DNA from: CAZSNT01 sp964607765
Lineage (GTDB): Bacteria; Verrucomicrobiota; Lentisphaeria; Oligosphaerales; JABHEG01
DNA length: 64,000 nt
Direction of reading: 5' to 3'
NCBI GenBank assembly: GCA_964607765.1
Contig: CAZSNT010000018.1
Span: 25,854 to 89,853 of the forward strand
A model generated the notes under the pieces. That model saw only the letters and a list, made by a program, of their open reading frames with translations, ran no database searches and was not told the DNA's origin. The translations under genes were made by a program, and so were the position numbers. Positions within the stretch are counted from its first letter, which is position 1. Each line of letters opens with the position of its first letter. Shown here one piece after another: positions 8,522-15,628 of this stretch.

Positions 8522-9343
8522 ATGAGCATCAGAACGCACATTCAGGTGGCCGTTTGTTTGGCGGCCCTTTTCTGCCAACGTGTCCCGGCGCAGGAGACGA
8601 CAGCGCCCGCACCGGACGTGGAGAAGCCGCGGTTTCCCATGCTTGAGCAGATGCGGGAACGGAATCCTGATGAGTACGAGCGACTCAAGGCGTTGCGCAC
8701 CAGCGATCCCGCCGCATTCAAGCGCGAAATGCAGACACGCGTGGGCTCCCGCCAGTTCCGTGGACGACCGGGCCGCGGCGGCGGGCCTGGCGGCAGGGAA
8801 GGGGGGCAAGGCCCGGGAGGCGGAGCCTTCCAGGGCGAGGGCGGCAGGCGGCCGGGCGGCGGGAAAGGCGGCATGTTCGGTCGGCGCATGGGCGCAGCAG
8901 ACGGTTCCCTCTTCTTCGAGCAGTTGAAGGAGGAGAACCCCGAGAAGTTTGAGGAGATCACGCGCCTCCGCGAAGAGAACCCGGACGAGTTCCGCAGGAA
9001 ACTCAGGGAGTTGGCCGGCAGCTCGGGGCGTGGCCACGGAATGGGGGCTGGCCCAGCGGGCCGGCTGGAAGAACAGAAGTGCCAGGAGCTGACCCGGCTC
9101 TATCACGAGGCCAAAGATCAGGATGAGAAGGGCAGGATTCGGGCAGAGCTCCGCGAGGCAGTCCAGGCTGTCTTTGACCAGCGTCTTGAAACGCACAGAG
9201 CCCGGCTGCAGGACATGGAGTCCAGGTTCCGCAAGATGCGCGAGATGCTCGAAGCGCGTGAGAGTAATCGGGATGCCGTCTGCGAGGAACGCCTTAAGGA
9301 ACTGACCAAGGATCCTGCTCTCAGCTGGGACACACGCTGGTAG
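8522..9343 (+). CDS. Secreted glycine-rich protein with NPDEF-type repeats
   Basis: 273 residues with a signal peptide ending near VPAQE. It carries repeats of the form NPDEYERLKALRTSDPAAFK, ENPEKFEEITRLR and NPDEFRRKLREL, separated by a Gly/Arg-rich stretch (GRPGRGGGPGGREGG). The C-terminal third is a long charged helix. The layout recalls periplasmic LTXXQ/Spy-like or metal-sensing helical proteins, but no family can be named with certainty. The ATG at 8522 is preceded by AGAAGGAG; an in-frame ATG at 8480 overlapping the previous gene is less likely. As the last gene after sigma and anti-sigma it is a candidate target or sensor of that system. Confidence 0.75.
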   Translation: MSIRTHIQVAVCLAALFCQRVPAQETTAPAPDVEKPRFPMLEQMRERNPDEYERLKALRTSDPAAFKREMQTRVGSRQFRGRPGRGGGPGGREGGQGPGGGAFQGEGGRRPGGGKGGMFGRRMGAADGSLFFEQLKEENPEKFEEITRLREENPDEFRRKLRELAGSSGRGHGMGAGPAGRLEEQKCQELTRLYHEAKDQDEKGRIRAELREAVQAVFDQRLETHRARLQDMESRFRKMREMLEARESNRDAVCEERLKELTKDPALSWDTRW

Positions 9344-9349
9344 CGGCCG

Positions 9350-9823
9350 TCACGAGCCGTCTGTCTCGTCCACCACAACTGCATCGACATCGATGACCTC
9401 ACCAGCATCCGCCGCCCTGCGTTTAGTCGTCGCCTGGAACCCCGTACCCGTGACCACGACGTTCATCCGGCTCCGGAAACGCCGGATCAGCGCGCGCCGG
9501 ATTGCCGCTCGTGCCGGGGCGATGAGCAGCAGAAATCCAGCCGTGTCGGTAACCAGTCCCGGTGTGAGAAGGACCAAGCCGGCCGCCAGAATCAGGCAGC
9601 CGTCCACAATCCCCTGTGCAGGCACTTCGCCCCGAGCCAGGCTCTCCCGTATTGTCCTCAGTGTTGCCAGCCCCTCACGGCGCGCCAGGGCGGCCCCGAT
9701 CACACCTGTGAGCAGGATGACGCCAATCGTCCCGGCCAGGCCGATGCGTCGCCCAAGCTGCAGCAGCAGTACCAGTTCCAGCCAGGGGACGAGGATAAAG
9801 AGGGCCAGCAGTCTGATGAACAT
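9350..9823 (-). CDS. fxsA: FxsA-family membrane protein
   Basis: 157 residues. The N-terminus FIRLLALFILVPWLELVLLLQLG and the following GLAGTIGVILLTGVIGAALARREGL match the FxsA family, cytoplasmic-membrane proteins named for suppressing F-plasmid exclusion of phage T7; their normal role is unknown. Three hydrophobic segments lie within about the first 120 residues, followed by a basic then acidic tail. The ATG at 9823 follows AGGAAA; a longer in-frame start would add about 39 unrelated residues. It converges on the NPDEF-repeat gene with only 6 bases between the stop codons. Confidence 0.85.
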   Translation of the reverse strand: MFIRLLALFILVPWLELVLLLQLGRRIGLAGTIGVILLTGVIGAALARREGLATLRTIRESLARGEVPAQGIVDGCLILAAGLVLLTPGLVTDTAGFLLLIAPARAAIRRALIRRFRSRMNVVVTGTGFQATTKRRAADAGEVIDVDAVVVDETDGS

Positions 9824-10220
9824 CGTGTTTCCTGTGCCAAGGGCCACCGGTTCCGGGGGTGTCTGCGTACGTACGCGGGCCTCGTCAGTAATCGCCAACC
9901 GTAGCTGTGTCGCTTCCCACAACTGCAGGCTGAGAGTCAAGGTTCGCGCTTACTACCTTAATCGCTCACCGTCCGTTGAGCCATGCCCGCCACGGCAGGC
10001 ATGTAACTCCTCCGCCTCGTTCATGTGGTGCCTCGCCATGGCAGATTGGGGTGGAAGAGCCAGAACTGGGGTTGTCCCGAACGGCGTTGGATTTGGGGGG
10101 GGGCGATGCCGCACGGGGCTGGTCGCACGGGGCTGGCCTTGGAGTTCACGCCTTTCGTGGTAGAGTCATCGTGATCCGGAGAGCTGTGCTGTCTCGACGT
10201 GAACAGAGACGTGTCTGCCG
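9824..10220. other. Gene-free divergent region between fxsA and rsmJ
   Basis: No convincing gene. It holds the leaders of two divergent genes, a hairpin-capable segment near 9981-10003 (CATGCC ... GGCATG), a run of nine G near 10091, and a short direct repeat of GCACGGGGCTGG near 10111-10138. No clear sigma-70 promoter could be picked by eye. Confidence 0.5.
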
Positions 10221-11018
10221 ATGTTGGAGAGTTTGGCAATATACGCGGTCGACGCCGGCTGCAGGCCGCACGCCGCGGCCCTCGCCGAGGAGCTGGGGGT
10301 CCCTTTGGTCAGCGGCCTGCCCCAGACTCCCGGCGCCGTGCTGGCCGTAACGGAAGCGCGCCTGGAACTGCGGTTGAGCGGGGCAGGGGTGTTCGGGCCG
10401 GTCTTTGCCGAGTTTGTCCGTGGCGCGTTGGGTTACCGGCTGCAACGGGGAGGAGGCAAGCGGCAAGCACTGGCCCGTGCTGTTGGAATACGCACGGGCG
10501 AGCGCCCCTCGGTTCTGGACGGCACGGCAGGGCTGGGGCGAGACGGCTTCATTCTGGCGTGCCTGGGCTGCAACGTGCAGATGGTCGAGCGCAATCCCGT
10601 GGTCTTCGCACTGCTCCGCGACGGCCTGCAACGGGCGTGTGCCGTTCCTGCGTTGAGAGAGGTCGTAACGGACCGCATTTCCATACACCGGGCCGATTGC
10701 ACCGCAGCGCTCACTGCGTCTGCCGAGGCCGCCTGCCCTCCGGATGTCGTGTATCTGGATCCAATGTTCCCCGCGCGGACGAAGAGCGCCCAAGTGAAGA
10801 AGGAGATGCAAGCGCTGCGCGTGCTCGTAGGGGATGACGCCGATGCCAACGCTCTGCTGGGCCTCGCACTTGGCGTTGCAGGAGATCGCGTAGTGGTCAA
10901 ACGACACCGGCGGGCGCCGCCTCTCAGGGGGCCTGCGCCAGACATGACTGTAGAGGGGAAACGAGGCCGGTTCGATGTCTACCTGACCCACGACCGCCGC
11001 GGCCCCAACAACCCGTGA
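10221..11018 (+). CDS. rsmJ: 16S rRNA (guanine1516-N2)-methyltransferase
   Basis: 265 residues. The family methylates N2 of G1516 in 16S rRNA using S-adenosylmethionine. Signature elements: SAM loop DGTAGLGRDGFILA, acidic strand end MVERNPVVFALL, catalytic DPMFP in VVYLDPMFPARTKSA, and the basic VVVKRHRRAPPL near the C-terminus. The length fits the family (about 250). The ATG at 10221 follows GTGTCTGCCG, a weak ribosome site. It converges on the dehydrogenase gene at 11056. Confidence 0.9.
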   Translation: MLESLAIYAVDAGCRPHAAALAEELGVPLVSGLPQTPGAVLAVTEARLELRLSGAGVFGPVFAEFVRGALGYRLQRGGGKRQALARAVGIRTGERPSVLDGTAGLGRDGFILACLGCNVQMVERNPVVFALLRDGLQRACAVPALREVVTDRISIHRADCTAALTASAEAACPPDVVYLDPMFPARTKSAQVKKEMQALRVLVGDDADANALLGLALGVAGDRVVVKRHRRAPPLRGPAPDMTVEGKRGRFDVYLTHDRRGPNNP

Positions 11019-11055
11019 TGGCCCAATGCCCAATGGCGCCCGGAAGCCAATACGC

Positions 11056-11826
11056 CTACAGCCGCGGCATGGTCAGTCCGCCATCGATCATGATGACTTG
11101 GCCGGTGGAGTAAGGCAGGTCGCCGCGAGCAAGAACGCCCACGGCCTTGCCGATGTCGGCCGGCATACCCCAGCGCGACTGCAGGCACAGCCCCTCGCCA
11201 ATCAGCGTGTCGTACTTCTCCTTCACGGCGGACGTCATGTCCGTCATTATGACGCCGGGCCGGATCTCGTAGACCGGAATGTCGTACTCGCCGAGGCGGG
11301 TCGCCCACAGCCGCGTGGCCATGCTGACACCGGCTTTCGAGATGCAGTATTCGCCGCGACTCGGCGACGCAACACTGGCCGATATGGACGAGATGTTGAC
11401 AACACACGCCTGGAAATCGGGGGTTTGTGACTTCTGCTCGATCATCCAGTTTGCGACGGCCTGCGTCAGGAAGTACGGGCCCTGAAGGTTGATCTTCATG
11501 ACCCACTCATAGCTCTCTTCCGTTGCTTCGAGAATGTCCGCACGGACGCGGGGCGCTACACCCGCATTGTTGACCAGGACGTGCAACCCGCCGAACGTCT
11601 CGCGGATACTGTCCAACACCTGCTGCCTGGCCGCGGCACAGGTTACATCACCGCGGCAGTACAGGGCATCGGCACCCGCCTCCCGCAAGCGCGCCAGGCT
11701 CGGCTCAACGTCTTCCGGGGCCTGCAGGTCCATGATGACCGTGTTCATTCCCTCATCGGCAAGGGCCGTGGCTATGCCGTATCCGATTCCACGGGCGCCG
11801 CCCGTGATGAGCGCTGTTCTGGCCAT
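11056..11826 (-). CDS. Short-chain dehydrogenase/reductase, FabG-like
   Basis: 256 residues, classical SDR length. NAD(P) motif TGGARGIGYG at residues 8-17, structural NNAG (LHVLVNNAGVAP), catalytic Ser in NISSIS and Tyr/Lys in EYCISKAG. It is most like 3-oxoacyl-ACP reductase or sugar dehydrogenases; the substrate cannot be set from sequence, and no fatty-acid synthesis partners are adjacent. The C-terminal VIMIDGGLTMPRL is typical of SDRs acting on sugars or polyols. The ATG has an AGGAG ribosome site. It stands alone between a convergent and a divergent gene. Confidence 0.88.
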   Translation of the reverse strand: MARTALITGGARGIGYGIATALADEGMNTVIMDLQAPEDVEPSLARLREAGADALYCRGDVTCAAARQQVLDSIRETFGGLHVLVNNAGVAPRVRADILEATEESYEWVMKINLQGPYFLTQAVANWMIEQKSQTPDFQACVVNISSISASVASPSRGEYCISKAGVSMATRLWATRLGEYDIPVYEIRPGVIMTDMTSAVKEKYDTLIGEGLCLQSRWGMPADIGKAVGVLARGDLPYSTGQVIMIDGGLTMPRL

Positions 11827-12210
11827 GTTGTGACTCCTGTGTGTCGGTGTTTCCTGCTGTCCAGCAGGATTCGGTGTTCAGTCAATGTCGTTGAGTTAGA
11901 GAGTCCTGTGTCCTCTGACGGGAAACCCGTCGACCGCGGTCGGCAGTTGTCGATTGCATCCGATCGCGGTCGAGCTTGCTTTTCCGAAGCTCAAAGGAGT
12001 CTTTACTCTCGGACAAGTGTTCAGCGTTGAGTGCACCCGACATGCGACGTCCGGCATCCGACATCCGACATCAGGAAGTTGATTTCCCCGGCTCGGCGGC
12101 GATATTCCAAGCTGCCGAGCGCCTCACCCGTGAGGACATCGGTTCGACCTGTCCGGCGAGAATATGTTCTCCTGACAATGTGAAGGCAACCGAAGGGAGC
12201 CCTTTTGGAT
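11827..12210. other. Gene-free region with several short inverted repeats, upstream of purM
   Basis: No gene seen. It contains a perfect hairpin GACGGG-AAA-CCCGTC near 11917-11931 running into the palindrome CGACCGCGGTCG, a run of short ATCCGAC repeats (12039-12076), a hairpin CCTCAC-CC-GTGAGG (12122-12135), and an inverted repeat GAGAA-TATG-TTCTC (12158-12171) 40 bases before purM that could be an operator. The purM ribosome site AGGGAG is at 12194. Confidence 0.5.
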
Positions 12211-13284
12211 ATGAGCAGTGATGGGGGCAAAGGACAGCCGGGCGGCGTGGGCAGTGATGCGTACCGGGCGGCCGGGGTCGACATAGACCTGGCGCACGAC
12301 CTGTTGGGTCGCGTGAAGGCGAAGATCGGGCGCACGAGTCGCCCCGAAGTGTTGGCCCCTATCGGTGGTTTCGGGGGGTTGTTTCAGATCGATCTGAAAC
12401 GCTTCAGTGACCCGGTCATGGTGACCAGCATCGACAGCGTCGGTACCAAAGTGCTGGTCGCTCTGATGATGGACGAGCACCGAAGCGTGGGACATGACAT
12501 TGTCAACCACTGCATCAATGACATCGCCGTTCAAGGCGCCGAGCCGGTTTACTTTCTCGACTACATCGGCATCGGCAGGCTTCGCAGCCCGCTGTATGAG
12601 CATGTCCTGGAAGGGCTGGCGGACGCGTGTAAGGCTCAGGGCGTGGCGCTGATCGGGGGCGAGACAGCAGAGATGGCCGGCATGTACGGTGAGGACTATG
12701 ACCTGGTCGGGTGCATCACCGGCATCGTGGACCGTAATCGCATCATCACGGGAAGCCGGATCGAAGCAGGACACGTTGCTGTCGGATTGGCCGCGAACGG
12801 CTTGCACACCAACGGCTACTCCCTCGCACGCCACGTGCTCTTCGAACAGGCAGGGCTCACGGTCCACAGCGCACCGGACGAACTGCTCGGCGAGACGGTC
12901 GGCCAGGCTCTGCTCAAGCCGCACACGTGCTACTGGCCGGCTATCAAAGAGGCGCTGAGCAGAGAATTGCCTCTTCACGGCATGGCACACATCACCGGCG
13001 GCGGGCTGTTTGATAACGTGCCCCGAATCCTGCCTGAAGACGTCGCTGTGACGTTCGACGCGAACGCGTTGCCTGTGCCGCCCATATTCAGACTAATTCG
13101 CGAGCTGGGGCAGGTAGACAGCGATGAGATGTACCGCGTCTTCAACATGGGGATTGGCATGGTGTGGTTTGTTCCCGCATCGGTTGCTGACGAGGCTGTG
13201 TCAGTCTGTCAGGACGCGGGGATCGGCGCCGCGGTCTGCGGTCAGGTCACACCTGGCGATCGGGACGTGACCGTGATCCACTGA
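12211..13284 (+). CDS. purM: Phosphoribosylformylglycinamidine cyclo-ligase (AIR synthetase)
   Basis: 357 residues. It closes the imidazole ring of FGAM to give AIR with ATP, the fifth step of purine synthesis. Family hallmarks: Gly-rich IGGFGGLF early, VTSIDSVGTKVLVA, VNDIAVQG-type segment HCINDIAVQGAEPVYFLDY, LIGGETAEMAGMY, and ITGGGLFDNVPRIL. The ATG at 12211 is chosen; a TTG two codons earlier is closer to the AGGGAG ribosome site and could be the real start. It is followed after about 50 bases by an SppA lipoprotein on the same strand. The PurF-like gene is 10 kb away, so the purine genes are not clustered. Confidence 0.95.
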   Translation: MSSDGGKGQPGGVGSDAYRAAGVDIDLAHDLLGRVKAKIGRTSRPEVLAPIGGFGGLFQIDLKRFSDPVMVTSIDSVGTKVLVALMMDEHRSVGHDIVNHCINDIAVQGAEPVYFLDYIGIGRLRSPLYEHVLEGLADACKAQGVALIGGETAEMAGMYGEDYDLVGCITGIVDRNRIITGSRIEAGHVAVGLAANGLHTNGYSLARHVLFEQAGLTVHSAPDELLGETVGQALLKPHTCYWPAIKEALSRELPLHGMAHITGGGLFDNVPRILPEDVAVTFDANALPVPPIFRLIRELGQVDSDEMYRVFNMGIGMVWFVPASVADEAVSVCQDAGIGAAVCGQVTPGDRDVTVIH

Positions 13285-13335
13285 GTGACCGGGCCGAACC
13301 TGGCCGAGCGTGACACACTAATCCGGGAGTCCGCC

Positions 13336-14316
13336 ATGCACATCCGTTCAATACCGAAACTCTTGGTCCTGCTTCCTTTCCTGACCGGTTGCGTGTCGGT
13401 GGACTTGGCGTCGTTGCTGAGTCCGGAACTCACCGAAACCGTGCTTCAACCCGCCAAGACTTGGACTCCTCACAAGATCCTCATTCTGCCCATTGACGGG
13501 TTCATTGCCAGCGGCGATGCCTCGGAGTTTTCCTGGGTCCGGAAGTGTTCGCCGGACGTTGTTAAGGCCATGCTCAACAAGGCGGAAAAGGACACCCGCA
13601 TCAGGGCGATAGTACTGCGCATCGATTCCCCGGGCGGCGGCGTGTCGGCAACTGACTCTATTTGCCACGAGATCAAGCAAGCGGCGGCACGCACTCAGCT
13701 GCCGGTCCTGGCCATCATCACGGGAGTCGGGTGTTCGGGCGGTTACTACGTGGCAAACGCTGCAGACACGATTTGTGCCCATCCCTCCTCGATAACGGGC
13801 AGCATCGGCGTCATCGCCACATTCCCGAAACTCAAGGGGCTGGCCAGCAAGGTCGGGTACGAGCAGACGGTCATCAAGTCGGGCAAGATGAAGGACCTGG
13901 GCAATCCCTTGCGCGATATGCCCGAGGAGGAACGCCGCGTGCTGCAGGGCATCATCGACAGCATGTACGGGGACTTCCTCGACTGCCTGGTTGCGGGCCG
14001 CAGTGCGTACGCTGACAGGGACGGCCTGGCTGCCGTGGCCGATGGGAGGATCTTCACGGCACGCCAGGCGTTGGACCTGAAGCTCGTTGACCGGATCGGT
14101 TACATTGACGATGTTCTTCAAGAAGCCATGACACGCGCCCGTATCCGGGACGCGAAAGTGGTAACCTACAGCTACCGCAACCGGGGCGACGCTACGGTTT
14201 ACACGCCGGCTGCAGCCCGGTCCGGACTCAATATGCTCAATGTCAATCTGGGTGGGCTCGTGCCGCAGCTTCGGACAGGATTCTACTACCTCTGGATGCC
14301 GGGCGCGGGTCCCTGA
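13336..14316 (+). CDS. sppA: Signal peptide peptidase SppA-type lipoprotein
   Basis: 326 residues, the short form. A lipobox LTGC places lipidated Cys at residue 19, which is unusual because most SppA are anchored by a helix. The ClpP-like fold shows IDSPGGG (about 97-103), nucleophile Ser134 in GCSGGYY and the general-base Lys181 in IKSGKMKD. The family degrades cleaved signal peptides in the membrane. The start at 13336 (GGGAG upstream) gives a clean signal peptide; an in-frame upstream start does not. It is likely co-transcribed with purM. Confidence 0.88.
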   Translation: MHIRSIPKLLVLLPFLTGCVSVDLASLLSPELTETVLQPAKTWTPHKILILPIDGFIASGDASEFSWVRKCSPDVVKAMLNKAEKDTRIRAIVLRIDSPGGGVSATDSICHEIKQAAARTQLPVLAIITGVGCSGGYYVANAADTICAHPSSITGSIGVIATFPKLKGLASKVGYEQTVIKSGKMKDLGNPLRDMPEEERRVLQGIIDSMYGDFLDCLVAGRSAYADRDGLAAVADGRIFTARQALDLKLVDRIGYIDDVLQEAMTRARIRDAKVVTYSYRNRGDATVYTPAAARSGLNMLNVNLGGLVPQLRTGFYYLWMPGAGP

Positions 14317-15088
14317 TGCCTGCGGCGCCAAGTTAAGGAGCAGGAAGTCGCTGTGGGTGCCCGGCGACGGCCGTCTCGGTGAGCAATCTCGCTCACCACA
14401 CGGTACGAGGCCGTCGGCGTCGCTTCGCCGCTCAACAGCGCCATTCGTCTCCGGCCCTCATTTTCTGTAGCCGATCCTGCATCTTGTGTTGCGTCGCGAC
14501 GTCGGCCGGAGTCCGTCTGGTCCATGTCCCTTCTTTGTCACAACTGTTGACGAAAACGTCGATGCGCACCCTTTCTCTGCGGCCCGCAGCCCTATCGGGG
14601 CCTCCATTCCGTAGCTTTCCTAGGTTTGGCACGTGAAATGCTATTCGTTTCACCGAGCTTCCAAACCAGGTTGTGGCAGGCTTGGTGTAGGGGGCTCATC
14701 AGTTGCCTCAGGGCAGCTTGGCGTGTGCGTTCCTCGGCACTCGACGCACACGCCCACCTTCCCCTTTTCTCCACCCGCCCCGGACGCAGATCTGTTCACC
14801 GTTGAGAAGATTCGGCTTGCATTCCTGCGAATTCCACGGTCCAGAACTGTGGATGAAGTCAAGTGCACAGGCCGTGAGCTGAATTGCGGGAGTAGCGGGC
14901 GTGCTTTGTGCGGTCGCGGAACAAACACGCGTGCCCACGTGTCTGTGCAGTGACGAGGAACCCGCGAGCGCGGTGGGAAGGACGGCAGCTCACACGTTTG
15001 TGAAAGACTGCTTTGTGGCGCATGGTATGCGCGTGAGCCGAGTCGAACGGGGCTGCGGAATCTGTGCACAGAGAAAGGAAGCGGAAGC
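14317..15088. other. 770-base gene-free region with a nested inverted repeat
   Basis: No open frame on either strand looks real. The most ordered part is 14365-14416, a nested hairpin: outer stem CGACGGCC (14365-14372) with GGCCGTCG (14409-14416), inner stem GGTGAGC (14378-14384) with GCTCACC (14391-14397). Another perfect hairpin, GCGCAT-GGT-ATGCGC, lies near 15018-15032, about 60 bases before ferritin. Known RNA families (RNase P, tmRNA, 6S, SRP) were looked for by their conserved cores and not found. Confidence 0.5.
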
Positions 15089-15607
15089 ATGCTGAGTGAG
15101 GCAATGACACGTGCTCTGAACGAGCAGATCACCAAAGAGCTGTATTCGAGTTACCTGTACCTGCAGATGGCTGCGTTTCTTGACGACGCAAGCCTTGTGG
15201 GCATGGCAGCCTACATGAAAGTGCAAGCCCAGGAAGAGATCTCGCACGCCATGATCCTGTACAACTATGTGTCTGAGCGCGGCGGGCGTGTGCTGCTGGG
15301 CGCAATTGACCAGCCTCCGGCCGATTACTCATCGTCGCTCGATGTTTTCCAGAAGACGCTGGCGCACGAGAAGCTCGTGACGGCTTCGATCAACAACCTG
15401 ATGGACATGGCGATCGACGAACGCGACTATGCGACGCGCAACCGTCTTGAGTGGTTCATTGGGGAGCAGGTCGAAGAAGAGGCCAATGCGTCTGAATTGG
15501 TAGGGAAACTGGAACTGGCCGGCGACAAGGGCAGCGGACTTTTCATGCTGGATAAGGAGCTTGGCGCCCGCGTGTTTGCCCTGCCTTCTCCCTTGGCCGG
15601 CGAATAG
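15089..15607 (+). CDS. ftnA: Ferritin (non-heme)
   Basis: 172 residues. It oxidises Fe2+ and stores iron in a 24-subunit shell. Ferroxidase-site residues are visible: Glu in NEQITKELYSSYLYLQMA, the EExxH motif in AQEEISHAM, and Glu/Gln in WFIGEQVEEE. The length and helix order fit bacterial FtnA rather than bacterioferritin (no heme Met context). The start has AAAGGAAG upstream. The short C-terminal extension ARVFALPSPLAGE is not typical of the family. No iron-responsive operator was recognised in the leader. Confidence 0.95.
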   Translation: MLSEAMTRALNEQITKELYSSYLYLQMAAFLDDASLVGMAAYMKVQAQEEISHAMILYNYVSERGGRVLLGAIDQPPADYSSSLDVFQKTLAHEKLVTASINNLMDMAIDERDYATRNRLEWFIGEQVEEEANASELVGKLELAGDKGSGLFMLDKELGARVFALPSPLAGE

Positions 15608-15628
15608 AGGCCCGAGGCGACGACAGCG

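Noticed and set aside
15018..15060. tRNA-like element (GCGCAT hairpin and GAGTCGAAC)
   Set aside because: There is no acceptor stem, D-arm or CCA pairing, and spacing does not allow a cloverleaf.
14650..15135. Overlapping minus-strand frames of 60-160 residues before ferritin
   Set aside because: No ribosome site, no domains, and several frames compete. Composition is consistent with non-coding sequence.
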